This document shows positions 8,686 to 19,418 of a DNA stretch of 37,115 nt, piece after piece. The translations under genes were made by a program, and so were the position numbers. How positions within the stretch are numbered: position 1 is the first letter of the stretch; every line of letters starts with the position of its first letter. The stretch is taken from the NCBI GenBank assembly GCA_964463255.1, contig CAYXBC010000001.1, forward strand, positions 1-37,115, given 5' to 3'. Below the pieces are notes generated by a model. It made no database searches. It saw only the letters and a program-made list of their open reading frames with translations, and was not told the DNA's origin. This stretch comes from CAJBLF01 sp964463255 (lineage in GTDB: Bacteria > Patescibacteriota > Gracilibacteria > Absconditabacterales > Absconditicoccaceae).

Positions 8686-9879
8686 ATGCAACAGATCGCA
8701 CGCAAAAATATGAAGATTCATGGGATGATCAACCTGATTTCAGGAATAGTTTTTCTGCTGCCCATCATCACGCTCTTCTATAGATATACCTGACTGGATC
8801 TATCGCAGATAATATTCATATCGAACATCACGACATTCAGCATGTTCATTTTCGAATTACCTACCTCAGTGTGGGCAGACACATCAGGAAGGAAGAAATC
8901 GATGTTCATTTCATTGATATGCAATCTTATAGCTGCTGCATTCATTTTTCTCTTCCCTACCTATCGAGGATTCATCATAGCAGCTTTTTTCGCAGCATTA
9001 TATCGGAGTTTCCGGAGTGGAACAGGACAAGCGTTCCTTGAAGAGAACCTAAGGATCCTCTGAAAAGAAGAGGAATTCGGGAAGCATATAGGAAGATTCA
9101 TGTTTTACGGAGAATTGGTATGACTTGTGACGCCTATAATCGCATCTTTCATATTAAAATTAGCAGGTGGACAAGGATATACCATCTTAGCATGATTGGA
9201 TGTGATAAGCGCGTCAATATTGGTGTATCTAGTGACACAATTGAAAGAGCCATATCCTATCCAAACTAAGGGCAAGGATTTGAGAACAGCGATACAGGAA
9301 AATCGGGAGACCGCTAAGACAGCGATCGCCAATGTATTCAAGAATAGAAGCATGAGGCTATTGGTCATCTATCGTTCGCTTTCCCATCATGTAGCATTTC
9401 TCTGAATCATCTTCCTTCCGTTGCTCTCCAATGATGGGATGCCGGACCGATATGCATGATTCATAGCAACCATAGTCAGCATAGGAGGCATCTTTGCATT
9501 GAAATATGCATATAAGATAGGCGAAAGATATAGCTACAACATAGCATGGATCCTATGAACGACGGTACAAGGCATATTATTGATCATCGCATGACTATTG
9601 ACGTGATCATGGATATGGCTGGTCATCATCTATTTCATCTTCCAGATCTTCGATGGCATACGGCAGCCGAGCCGGAACCATGTGCTGGTCCAACTGACCA
9701 AAGGGAAAGCGATAGCTACGACAAGATCAATCATCTTCGCCATCTTCGCATTGTATATGACGGGAGGGAAACAATTCCTCGCATTATTCGAACCGAAATA
9801 CGCCCTTATGGGTTTAGGCGCATTCATCGTCATCACCAATATCGTCTTAGGCAGAAAGATCCTAAACATCACAAAATAA
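8686..9879 (+). CDS. MFS transporter
   Basis: A 397-residue polytopic membrane protein with about ten to twelve hydrophobic helices. The loop after TM2 reads FELPTSVWADTSGRKKS, a version of major facilitator motif A (GxLADRxGRK), which identifies the superfamily. The substrate cannot be deduced. Many glycines in the helices are TGA, so under the standard code it falls into five or more pieces. It begins 3 nt after the ATPase stop, in the same frame, so the two are almost certainly one transcript. The far end converges on the minus-strand gene ending at 9914, with only about 34 nt between and no clear terminator. Confidence 0.85.
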
Positions 9880-9913
9880 TCACGAAGATAGGGAATGAAA
9901 GAAAGTTAGCATG

Positions 9914-11137
9914 CTATCTCTCTTGATATCTCTTGAGTTCTTGAGAGAGAAACGGACTGAATATGACATCTTCCATAGTTTCCTTTCAGACATTTTTGAT
10001 GATGAAGTCATAGATATCTCACAATAAGAATTCCCTTTTCGCTCAAAGGAAAAACTGTCTATCAGACATTTTAGCTGATGAGTACATAGTTCACAACTCT
10101 TTCATATGAGCAAGGATATTAGCATAGAAGAATTTATCCAAATCATGGTCACTTTTGAAAAGGGTTTCAAATCTATCAGAGAGCTGAGCAGTATATTGTG
10201 CATTGAATTCCTGTCTAAAGGCAAGGAACTTACGATACTGTGCAGCATTTTTTTGTAACGCCTCAAATGATCAGAAACGTGAGAGATCCAGATTGTGACT
10301 AAGGGCATCATTAGCTCGATTTACGAATTCATCGAAGTATTGTATACCGCTCACAAAGAGAATATTCACATATTCTGCAATATTCTTTTGTTCTTCCTTA
10401 GTCAATCTAGCAGCATGGGTATCCAAAAAAATCTTGAGATGTTTGCTGAGATAAGCTACAAATTTTTTTACATCTTTGGAAAATTTCGTGGTCCTTGAAT
10501 TTTTTTTCAATAACACAGAAAGATCAGATAATTCCTGTTCACTATAAGCATCCCAATCAAAATCATTGAATATATCATAGCAGTTTTCATCAGAGAGATC
10601 ATCAATATGCAGCAAGTCAGAGATTTCAGTCCAAAAAGAAGTATCAGATTCAGTATCTATCTTTTCATTACTCGCATGAGCATCAGCATTTTTTTCCGTC
10701 TTGAACGTATCGAGATGTAATTCATCATCATAAGATTCGTCATCATTTTCATCACTCAAAATATCGCTTAGGGACTTTTTGGTTGTATCTATCGTTCATC
10801 TGTTCGATAAGCGTTTATCGATATATTCAGCTTTCAGAGTCTGATAGGCATGCATAACCAAAGCCAGATTGGTATGAGAGGTGAGTTTCATAGTATGGAG
10901 AAATCAAAAGTCATCCACTTTTACTTCTTTTGGAAAATTTTTATCAGACATAGCGTGTTCGATGATATCATTGATGCAAGTAATGAGTTCACCTTTAAGG
11001 TCCTTGACTGCTTGTATATCTTCTTTGGATCAAGAATTCCTCATCAATGTATTAAGAAGTTTCTGATATACAGACTCCAAAACACGAATTGAATCAGAAG
11101 ATGACAGAGAGAGCGTATGCAATGATGATCTTTCCAT
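9914..11137 (-). CDS. Hypothetical acidic protein, 407 aa
   Basis: I recognise no family. The protein has three parts: a helical N-terminal third (about 1-120), a very acidic linker (about 125-195, with stretches such as DENDDESYDDE), and a helical C-terminal half ending FLSQELKRYQER. There is no signal peptide or membrane helix, so it is probably cytoplasmic. Several TGA codons are read as glycine (for example at 10271 and 10019), and continuity across them supports one gene. Start 11137 gives MERSSLHTLSL; the next in-frame ATG is much further in. The acidic linker and helical ends suggest a scaffold or binding protein, but this is a guess. Confidence 0.7.
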
Positions 11138-11209
11138 AATGACATTTCAGAAAAAAATAAATTACTATCTTATAGCAATTTAAGTAAAAATGTCAAACAT
11201 ATTTTATAT

Positions 11210-12052
11210 TTAATGGATATTATACAAGGTACGGAAATTTTTCTCGACCTGAACAGCAAGAGTTTCTTGGTTGATTTTAAGGAAATCAGCCACAAATTCA
11301 TAGATATATTTTACATTTGCAGGATGATTGGTAGTTCCACGGACTATCTGCGGACTAAGCCATGGTGCATCCGTTTCCAGGAGTAAACATTCTAAAGGAA
11401 CAACATATAAGGAATCCCTGAGATTCTGGGCATTCTTATAGGTGATATTTCCGCAGAATCAGATATAGAGCCTTGAAAAATGTAATGCCTGCAACCTGGA
11501 GATCTCATCAGGCCCAAAGCCCCAACAATGGATATATACGGTCAAATCACGATAATCTTGCAATATCTCGAAAGCACTCTCAAAATCTTTTCTGATATGG
11601 ACCATCAATGGCAAATGAAATTCTCTTGCAAGATTACATTGCATCACAAAAAGCTTTTTCTGTAAGGGAAGAAATTGGTCGGTATCAGGATAATAGGTAT
11701 CTATACCACATTCTCCGATAGCGACAATACTATCTTTATGGTCTTGATATAAGTTTTTGAGATCGATAATCTTCTGCTGGAGATTTATTTCGGTGATATC
11801 ACCCTCCTCACAGCATCCAGGATGATAGCCAAGCGTAGATTTGATAATAAAATCCGAAGGAAGTTTCATAGTTCAATGTTTCAGTATTTCAAGCTCTTGA
11901 GCTATCTGGATACCTCTCAGATTATACTCATCATTGGCTCAAGAATTAACCAGACCAACTCCCCCGACTTGGATAAATTGATCAAGATAATCTTGTCGTT
12001 GGGGAAAGAGATCATGGGTATTTAGATGGGTATGAGCATCATATAATTTCAT
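11210..12052 (-). CDS. tatD: TatD-family metal-dependent hydrolase
   Basis: TatD enzymes are TIM-barrel DNases or phosphoesterases of the amidohydrolase superfamily with two metal ions. All ligands are visible in this 280-residue protein: HTH at residues 7-9, the Glu of AIGECGID, the His of LMVHIRK, the His of VYIHCWG, and the Asp of LLETDAPWL. The characteristic N-terminus MKLYDAHTHLN supports the start at 12052. TGA glycines occur at three or more points, including the segment FCGNITYK. It diverges from rseP with about 110 nt between. Confidence 0.93.
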
Positions 12053-12162
12053 AGGTACAAAGTATCATTGTAAAAAAATAGCATTGCTTTACTTATATAA
12101 TTTCGTAAATACTAATCAACGAAAAATAGCTGATTCGTAATTTTTAGTTAGTAATCAAGAAT

Positions 12163-13380
12163 ATGGGAGTTGTTCTATGAATCCTGATGTTCATGAGTCT
12201 TGTACTCATCCACGAATTGGGACATTTCATTAATGCAAAAAGAAGTTGAGTCAAAGTACTAGAGTTTGGTATCGGTATACCACCCAAAGTATGTACGCTT
12301 CGAAAAGACAAATCTGGTACTCACTATACACTCAATCTCCTACCTTTAGGGGGATTTGTCAGACTCAAAGGAGAAGATCCAAAAGATGAAGCAGATTTTA
12401 ATGCCAAGGATAGTTTCATCAAAGCAAAGATAGGCAATAAGATTTTGATCCTGCTCTCCTGAGTAGGTATGAATCTCATCCTCGCACGAGCGATATTCAC
12501 CGCTATCTTCACCATGGGAACACAACCCATCTCGGTAATCCCAGAAAACGCATTACTATCACAACAAAATAGTTATCTAATGCCGACAAGAACATTCTTA
12601 TATAATCAATGATATATTAGTGATGAGATAAGGAAACGCATAGAAGAGAAACAAGTAATAGTAAGCGATGTAAGTTCAGGTTCATTATCTGAGTCGTTGG
12701 GGATAGCATCAGGTGATATCATCACACAGATAAAAGATACCCAAGTGAATGGACGAAATCTGAGTACAGTACTCAAAAAAAACATAGGAGGAGATTTTTC
12801 GATAACATACATGAGAAAAGGAAAATCAACCACCGTAAATGGAACCTGTCCCAAAGATAACTGCATGCTAGGAATCGCTTTCTCAGCAGGAAACGGTGAA
12901 GACCTTTCGGGGGTAATTATCAAATTCCCTTTCGTGACAGCGATGCGGATAAGTGTCAAAGAGATAAAATCACAGACGGTACTTACTATATCAGCATTGG
13001 GTAAATTATGAGGAGACCTCCTTTCGCTCCAGAAGACAAGAATCAAAACATCGCTCAGCAAACTTACCGGACCAGTAGGAGCGATTAAATTATGAGAGTC
13101 ACTACTCACGATAGGATGATGGAAACTCTATTTATGATTTGCAGGAATCATCTCACTCGCGCTAGCAATATTTAATGTGCTGCCTATCCCAGCATTGGAC
13201 TGAGGAAGATTATTGGGTGTCCTCATCCAAGGTATCGGAAGACTTAAACCTGAAAAATATTTCACGATAGAAGGATTTATCAATCTGTTCTTTTTCCTTC
13301 TACTGATGCTCCTCGGAATCTATATCCTACTCAAAGACCTAGTAAATTTCCGAGATATCCATATTCCCTTTCTAGGATAA
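12163..13380 (+). CDS. rseP: RseP-type site-2 protease (M50)
   Basis: Site-2 proteases are zinc metalloproteases that cut membrane proteins within the bilayer, typically to release anti-sigma factors or clear signal peptides. This 405-residue protein has HELGH (His17-His21) in TM1, the following FVRLKGED strand, a PDZ domain at roughly residues 165-250 (SLSESLGIASGDIITQI), a GPVGAIKL turn, and the second active-site motif NVLPIPALDGG, whose Asp346 precedes a TGA glycine at 13201. C-terminal helices complete the usual topology. A single PDZ domain is present, as in Gram-positive type RasP. No Shine-Dalgarno sequence is seen before the ATG. The stop lies in the first unit of a tandem repeat. 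Confidence 0.92.
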
Positions 13381-13530
13381 GCAAGGACAAGCCCTTCCTT
13401 TGATAAGAAAGGACAAGCCCTTCCTTTGATAAGCAAGGACAAGCCCTTTCTAGGATAAAAAAGGATAAACCCTTCCTTTGATAAGCAAGGATAAACCCTC
13501 TACGAGGACAGACCCTTTCTAGAATAAGAA
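13376..13530. repeat. 26-bp tandem repeat, five full units
   Basis: Units begin at 13376, 13402, 13428, 13454 and 13480 with consensus GATAAGCAAGGACAAGCCC, then TTCCTTT; a degenerate partial unit runs to about 13530. The first unit includes the rseP stop codon. Each unit can fold a small AAGG/CCTT hairpin. A minus-strand frame through it is only a consequence of the repeat. Confidence 0.9.
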
Positions 13531-13562
13531 AGCACAAAAACCCACCAAGATAACACAATCAT

Positions 13563-13599
13563 TACAAAAAAGCCCTGCCATTACGCAGAGTTTTTTTGT
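13563..13599. terminator. Bidirectional terminator between rseP and the 13634 gene
   Basis: CTGC and GCAG arms are flanked by an A-run on the left and seven T on the right, so termination is possible in both directions between two convergent genes. Confidence 0.6.
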
Positions 13600-13633
13600 A
13601 AACAGATAAACGTTCTAATGGATATACTGGATT

Positions 13634-14041
13634 TTATCTAGTACAATTATCTATCATCTTCTTATATTCATTTGCTTTGCGGATATATCAAGGAAGATTT
13701 TCATCCAAGGTTTTAATTCATTCTTTCTGAAGATTGAGATAGGTTTCATTGATCTCCGTAAGGATAGCAGGGTCAGTACATTTCTTGGTTTCGACCATAT
13801 TTATGAGTTCAATATACGTCTTTTCATAATCGAATTTTTTTTGGAATGCCTCGGAATTACTATTGGTAACCTTATGGAAATAGACGACTGCTCTCTGTCG
13901 AAGCACTTCAAAACCGGAAAAAATTGATGCCTTTTCCGCAGGATGATTTTGGATATACGAAAATGAAAATCCCAATAAGATAAGACCTATGATAAATTTG
14001 ATAATATTCCTCCTGAGAAACACTTTTTCTTCTCTATCCAT
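13634..14041 (-). CDS. Hypothetical membrane-anchored protein, 135 aa
   Basis: No family recognised. A positively charged start (MDREEKVFLRRN) is followed by one hydrophobic helix (about residues 13-31) and a helical, charged remainder, so a single-pass protein with the C-terminus outside is likely. The conserved-looking tail LNLQKEGIKTLDENLPG contains two TGA glycines (13718 and 13688). Positions 14042-14235 beyond its start hold no further gene. Confidence 0.65.
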
Positions 14042-14235
14042 AATAGCTACAAAAAAAACATAAAATACCCGATATACACAGTAAACGATTGATTGATACG
14101 ATTTTTGGAAGAGTTTTCAAGCAGTTCTCTGCACAAATATTTTCCTTGCAAAAAGAACACATAAACAATAAAACAAAGAAACGATACAAGATAGAGTTTG
14201 GAAATCATATAATTGTTTACCCATATATCATTGTT

Positions 14236-15351
14236 ATGAAAATTGCATTCGTACATTGCCGGATAACTCCCTGAGGAGCAGCAGCAGTATTCAAAGATCT
14301 CATTGATGAACAGAGGGATATCGAACATGCAAAAGTGTTCACCCTTTTTTCGGATAGGAAAAGATTCAAAACAGAACACCACGATCTGGAGATAGTAACC
14401 GCTTTACCAAAACGGGCGAACAATCTATTTCTCTGGTGTAGCAGGCATAGGATACGATGACTCTCATGGTTACTGGATTATCGTAATCTGATGTTTTTCT
14501 ATCCATCATTAATGAAATGGCTTTCCAGAAAAATCAAAAGATACAAACCTGAATATATCACCATTTCCTCATTTGCCATCGCCAAAAATATCACACCAAT
14601 TTCGGGCGTCCCGATGATGCTCTACCTTCATTCACCCATGCAATATATCCGGACACATTATGATGAATACAAAGAGAAACTAAAAGGGATAAAAGGAAAA
14701 CTCTTCAATCGGATAGTACCAAAGTTGAGAAAATGGGATCTCAGATATACAAAATTCGATAAGATTTTTGCAAATAGCGGATATACAGCCAAAGAAGCAG
14801 AAAAACTCTATGGCATGAACAATATCCAGATCAAATATCCCAAAATACCAAGCAAGTTCTTTGTACCTGCAGTCCAGGAAACTGCATTCGAATATTATCT
14901 CTATGTAGGAAGATTGGTGAGCTTTGTCAGGGAAGCAGACAAAATAATCAAATTATGTAATGAGATGAACGTCAAGCTTATCATGATGGGGAGCTGACCT
15001 GATGAAGGATATCTGAGATCTATCGCAGGTCCATCAATTATTTTTGTCGGACGAATACAAGATATAGATGAAAAGATAAAAATCATCAGCCAAGCAAAAG
15101 GATTGATAAATCTAACGAAGGAGAGCTATGGAATCGGAACGGTAGAAGCACTCTTGCTCGGTGTACCAGTTTTTGGCTACAGCCAATGAGCGACTGCTGA
15201 ACTGGTGGATAAAGATTGTGGAGTTTTGGTCGAAAACAAACAAGATAAGACACTCGTGGAAGGATTCAAAAGATTTATGGAAAGAGAACGAGATAGAAAG
15301 ATGATAGCAAAAAGAATCAGAGAAAAATGGAAACATAAAGAAACAGCATAG
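14236..15351 (+). CDS. Glycosyltransferase family 4 (GT-B fold)
   Basis: A 371-residue retaining glycosyltransferase of the GT4/WecA-RfaB type. The N-terminus MKIAFVHCRITPGGAAAVF holds the GG loop of the acceptor domain, with one Gly as TGA. The donor half contains FANSGYTAKEAEKLYG, YLYVGRLV and the nucleotide-sugar motif ESYGIGTVEALLLGVPVFGY with the ExxxxxxxE spacing. It then ends with GATAELV (TGA Gly). It probably adds a sugar to a lipid or surface polymer on the cytoplasmic face of the membrane; donor and acceptor cannot be told. It stands alone, without other sugar genes nearby. Confidence 0.9.
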
Positions 15352-15372
15352 AGAAATATTTTTAGAAACACA

Positions 15373-15402
15373 GAAAAAAGCCTGCTAATACAGCAGGCTT
15401 CA
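15373..15402 (-). terminator. Terminator between converging genes
   Basis: AGCCTGCT and AGCAGGCT are perfect 8-bp arms over a 5-nt loop. The T-run follows on the minus strand, serving the gene at 15417-16304; the plus-strand side has only a short T-rich tail. Confidence 0.85.
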
Positions 15403-15416
15403 TTATACAGTATACA

Positions 15417-16304
15417 TTAGGACTGTCTGACAGGATGCCAGGCATCTTCTTTGGTTTCTCTAGTGAAAAGCCGGACATATTTTCCTGATCGGACATAATT
15501 AGTAGCACTAGCCAGCAATTTCTGAGCCTTACTAAGCTCTGGGAATTTATCTTCATCAAGATCCAAAGCAAGGAATTTGGAAAGATTAGGACCTGCTTTA
15601 ACTTTGATCTTAACGACCAGAAGCTCTTGTAAGAGTTCGGAGAGCATGGAAACAGTAGTATCATCCGAAGAACTATTCCTTCCCGGACTTATCCGTGCAA
15701 AAAATGCATCGATATAGCGCTTCGCATCTTCCACTTTGGAAACATCCATAAAGGTGATGCTATTGGTCATAATAACCAGTCGCTTGGTGAGAGAACTATT
15801 CTCGATTGTTTTCTGCGTCCCTTTTTCATGAAGCTGAGGAAATACATGAGTGGAAAGATGTTTATCCATATGTTCTAAGGCAGATACCACTCCATCATTG
15901 AGTAGAAATACCTTATCAATCATAGCATCTTCCTGCTGGACCTGAAGACGATGCTCATGCAGAATCTGTTCCAACAGATGTTCTTCTTCGAGAATTTCCT
16001 GTCTTTTCTTTTCCATCGCCAGACGAGCAGTGTCTCTACGTTGAGTAAGTTCAGCTGACTTAAGATCCCAGCCATCCAAGGTCTCCCAAAGTTTTTGGAC
16101 GGCTTTGTTCCTAATCCCTTTTTTATCGACATCAACAGAAAGACCCTTCTTTCTCCGGTCATTTAACTTCGCGACCGCGGACATGTATTTATTATGTCCC
16201 AAACTCCATAACCTTCGTGCTTCTGATTCCTCTTTCTTGAGAGGTGTAAGTTCTTTCTTGATTCTTACAAGTACTCGTTCTTGATTTTCGATTTCTTTGT
16301 TCAT
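15417..16304 (-). CDS. Hypothetical coiled-coil protein, 295 aa
   Basis: No family recognised. Residues about 1-125 form a long charged coiled coil (EIENQERVLVRIKKEL and onward). A mixed central part includes LTKRLVIMTNSITFMD, and a helical end closes with DAWHPVRQS. There is no membrane segment or signal peptide. It has about nine glycines and none is TGA, unlike most neighbours, which is a small oddity. It has its own terminator and an AT-rich upstream region. Confidence 0.7.
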   Translation of the reverse strand: MNKEIENQERVLVRIKKELTPLKKEESEARRLWSLGHNKYMSAVAKLNDRRKKGLSVDVDKKGIRNKAVQKLWETLDGWDLKSAELTQRRDTARLAMEKKRQEILEEEHLLEQILHEHRLQVQQEDAMIDKVFLLNDGVVSALEHMDKHLSTHVFPQLHEKGTQKTIENSSLTKRLVIMTNSITFMDVSKVEDAKRYIDAFFARISPGRNSSSDDTTVSMLSELLQELLVVKIKVKAGPNLSKFLALDLDEDKFPELSKAQKLLASATNYVRSGKYVRLFTRETKEDAWHPVRQS

Positions 16305-16394
16305 TATTTTTTGTTTTATGTTAGTATTATGATATTTACATTTTTTATAATATATATATTGTATTGATTATTGCAAGATGATTTTTTGAGGTAT

Positions 16395-16423
16395 AAAAAA
16401 AACTCCTATCGCTAGGAGTCTCT
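16395..16423 (-). terminator. Terminator of the secreted-protein gene
   Basis: ACTCCT (16402-16407) and AGGAGT (16414-16419) arms, followed on the minus strand by eight T, lie just past the TAA at 16441. Confidence 0.85.
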
Positions 16424-16440
16424 TTATCTGATACTACTGA

Positions 16441-16995
16441 TTAATAATCGAAATTTTCGCCTCCTCTTTCTTGGAGAAGTCCCTTGGATACATCAGTATT
16501 GCATGCTTTGATACTAGCCTTATAAGTATTCCAAGCTTTATTGATAGCATCTTTCTTTGCTTTGTCTGCAGCTTTTACAGATTTTTCACTAGTCTTTAAT
16601 GCAGTATCCATAGCTGTTTTGATAGCTTTTTGAGTTTTCAAGGAAAGTGCAGCGATGAAGCCAGAAGTTCTAGCATCAAAAGCAACTGTCCAAGAAGCAG
16701 TATAAGCAGCCATTCACATTTTGATAGCAGCATCTCTTGTAGTGATAGCAAGTCTTACGCAAGTGATAGCACCAGTAGAAAGACCGGTAAACTGAGTCCC
16801 AGTTAATAATTTGATTTGTTTCCCAGTATGATTTTCATCATCACGATGAGCTCCTGTCAGATTTCATGTAAGATGTGTCCCGGTATATAGAGGAGACTGT
16901 GGATGATCTTTTTCATTGGCATTATCTTTGGCAAAAGCAAAAAGACCTACCAAAAAAAATGATAAAACAGCAACAAATAAGAGAGATTTTTTCAT
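16441..16995 (-). CDS. Secreted protein of unknown function, 184 aa
   Basis: A clear Sec signal peptide (MKKSLLFVAVLSFFLVGLFAFA, cleavage near residue 22) is followed by a polar segment rich in His, Asn and Thr, then GLSTGAITCVRLAIT. An Ala/Lys-rich helix (about residues 110-170, with repeats such as KSVKAADKAKKDAINKAW) follows and the tail is short. Cysteines occur in TCVRLA and in KACNTD, so a disulfide is possible. The Ala/Lys helix suggests a surface or envelope protein, perhaps binding a charged polymer. TGA glycines join the N-terminal part to the helical part. Confidence 0.75.
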
Positions 16996-17076
16996 AGTAA
17001 AATGATAAAGTAATAAAAAATATGATACTCTACATATATACGAATCAACAGATATTTTGTGACCAAAAAAAGTTTT

Positions 17077-17412
17077 CTACATCAATAATGGAATATAAAC
17101 TGTATAAGTTTGTAGTATATAAGCGACCATAATTATTATTAGTGGAATTATAGTATCTACAAGTAGATCAATTGTTGTACTTTTTATATTTGGATAGATT
17201 TTTTTAATATAATGATAATAAAATCCTTCATTTTTTGTTCCAAATTGTAATTGACTCAGAAGACAAGTTTTAAAAATAAGCAGTTGAAGTCTATAAAGCA
17301 CAAAAATAAGCACTATATATGGCCAAAAAATCAACCATGGACTTATCAAAATGAATACAATAAGCAAAAAATAGAATACAGCAACAAATCAATGACGTAA
17401 AATGTTTTTCAT
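17077..17412 (-). CDS. Small membrane protein, 111 aa
   Basis: No family recognised. Two closely spaced hydrophobic segments (about residues 8-40) and a third near residues 85-107 flank a polar loop containing NEGFYYHYIKKIYPN. One TGA glycine (in LRHGFVAVF) links the start to the rest. It lies 24 nt past the pheS stop on the same strand and may be co-transcribed with it. Confidence 0.6.
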
Positions 17413-17436
17413 AAAAAAAATAAGTAAACAAAAGAA

Positions 17437-18456
17437 TTATGCAAAACTCTTGGCAAATCTCAGATCACCGTTGGTGAAATATCTAATATCTTTGATACCG
17501 TAACGCACAGCAGCTAACCTACTGATACCGACACCAAACGCGAATCCTGATCGCTGAGAAGGATCGACTCCAGCCGCTTTAAGCACATTAGGGTGAATCA
17601 TACCTGCACCCAAGATTTCCATCCAATTGGAAAGTTCCTTTTTTCACGTCTCTTTATTATAGACTTCATACCTCACATCAATTTCGAAACCAGGTTCAAC
17701 AAAAGGAAAATATCAAGGTCTCATCCTTGTCTCGACATTTTTATGGAGCAATGCAGAAAGCAGTTTGGTAATCATCTCCTTGAAATGGGCAACACTGATA
17801 TCTTTGTCTATAACGATTCATTCCATCTGATAAAACATCGTATCGTGAGAAGCATCCATATTTTCGAATCTATATGTCCTTCATGGGACAACAGCTTTGA
17901 GCGGCAATCCATATTTTTGGATAAGATAGTTCTGCATCGATGAAGTATGTGTCCTAAGAATAAGATTCTCTCAGCTTGGATCCTTATCGTTGAGATAAAT
18001 GGTATCATGCATCTCGGTTGCAGGATGAGTAAGCGGGATATTAACGGATTCAAAATTTTCAAATTTTGTGACCATATCAGTGCCATATTCAACGATGAAC
18101 CCCATGGATTTACAAATTTCTTCGGCATCTCTTCTAATCTGTGCGAGAAGGGAGTAGGAACCATTTGATGAAAGGGTATCTATACTGATATCTACCAAAT
18201 CTTTTTCAAGTTGTTGATTTATCTGTCCAAGTTTGAACTCGAGTTCTCTGGCCTCATATGCTTCCGTCAATTTTGTTTTAATCTCAGAGAGTTGAGCCCC
18301 TCTCTCTTTTTTCTCTTGGGGAGCTAAATCTACCATGACCTTAAATTCCTCGTTGAGCAGTCATTTCTTACCAAGATATATCTGAAAAAAATTATCGAGC
18401 TGGACGATGTCAGTGACTTTTATCAATTCTCACAAGGCATGTTTGAGTTCAAGCAT
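17437..18456 (-). CDS. pheS: Phenylalanyl-tRNA synthetase alpha subunit
   Basis: PheS carries the catalytic class II aminoacylation core and works as an alpha2-beta2 tetramer with PheT, which is not in the window. The 339 residues show the N-terminal coiled coil (about 25-85), the motif-1 region with HPATEMHDTIYL, motif 2 around RTHTS and VVPGRTYRFENMDASHDTMFYQMEG, the MRPGYFPFVEPGFEIDV segment, and motif 3 GFAFGVGISRLAAVRYGI. In motif 3 the usual Glu-Arg is Ser-Arg. Many glycines are TGA. The start at 18456 gives MLELKHALGEL. pheT is not adjacent, unlike in many bacteria. Confidence 0.93.
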
Positions 18457-18607
18457 TTCGTATCGTAAAAAAGAATAAAGGTATGGATAAATGTAGCAAT
18501 CTCTCCGTCATTTTCAACGATTTTTATAAATTTGTCTGATTTTATCCGATTTTTTATCAGTTTTGAAGTCTTTGTCAATCCGAACACCAGGAGAGAAAGA
18601 GTTTGTT

Positions 18608-18636
18608 TTGCAAAAATATCTTTTTGAAGATATAAT
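18608..18636 (+). promoter_or_regulatory. Promoter of ftsE
   Basis: TTGCAA (18608-18613) and a perfect TATAAT (18631-18636) are separated by 17 nt. The first ATG of the ABC gene frame is at 18684, another at 18720. Confidence 0.75.
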
Positions 18637-18719
18637 TGAGTATATAACTGGACAAGAACCTAAAATCCAATCACAGAAAAGAAATGATTCCAGACGTTTT
18701 ATCCATTAGTAGTTTACGC

Positions 18720-19385
18720 ATGAGTAGTGTCCCATTGATAGAAATTAGGAATCTCAGCCGATGATATCGAGACAACACGGTCCAGCTTTTCGAGAACCTG
18801 AATTTTTCTTTGCAAGTAAATGAATTTTTCGTACTCACGGGAAAATCAGGGACCGGCAAAACCACATTAGTGAAATTTATAACAGGAAAAATTGTACCGC
18901 CAGAAAAGACCATATTTTATAACAAACAAGACATATCCTCTTTTACACAAGAAGATATCCAAATCCTAAGGAAAAGATTAGGCATCATATTTCAGGATTA
19001 TCAGCTCTTAGAAGATGCTACAGTAAGAGACAACATTATCTACCCACTCCATCTATATGAACTGGGAGAGACAGTTATCGAATCCAAACTCAGACAAGTA
19101 CTTCAGAAAATAAATGTGAAGCACCTCCTAGATAAACCAGTCAAAGTATTAAGTGCAGGAGAGAAACAAAAAGTTGCACTTGCAAGAGCACTCATTCATG
19201 ACCCTGAATTTATCATCGCAGATGAGCCGACAGGAAATTTAGATCGGGAAAGTACACAGACGGTAGCAGATATTCTCATCGAAGCAAACAAAGCGGGCAA
19301 TACAGTATTTTTGATAACACATGACATCCACCTACTCAATTACCTAAAAGCTAAGCACAATATCACCTTGCATATCATCAAATAA
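18720..19385 (+). CDS. ftsE: FtsE-like ABC transporter ATPase
   Basis: A 221-residue single ABC ATPase in cell-division style: Walker A GKSGTGKTT (about residues 41-49), Q-loop IIFQDYQLLEDATVRDNI, signature LSAGEKQKVALARAL, Walker B FIIADEPTGNLD, and the switch His in LITHDIH. The sequence FQDYQLLEDATVRDNI is typical of FtsE. FtsE and the membrane protein FtsX together control peptidoglycan hydrolysis at division, but no ftsX follows. An in-frame ATG at 18684 would add 12 residues; 18720 gives the usual FtsE length. It could also be a LolD-type or MacB-type ATPase. Confidence 0.8.
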
Positions 19386-19418
19386 GATTTTTTTATCCCT
19401 TTGTATACAGACATTAAG

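Noticed and set aside
13376..13530. CRISPR array
   Set aside because: The 26-bp units are directly adjacent with no spacers, and no cas genes occur.
13381..13558. Minus-strand open frame over the tandem array
   Set aside because: Its amino-acid repeat is only a reflection of the 26-bp units; there is no promoter or start signal.
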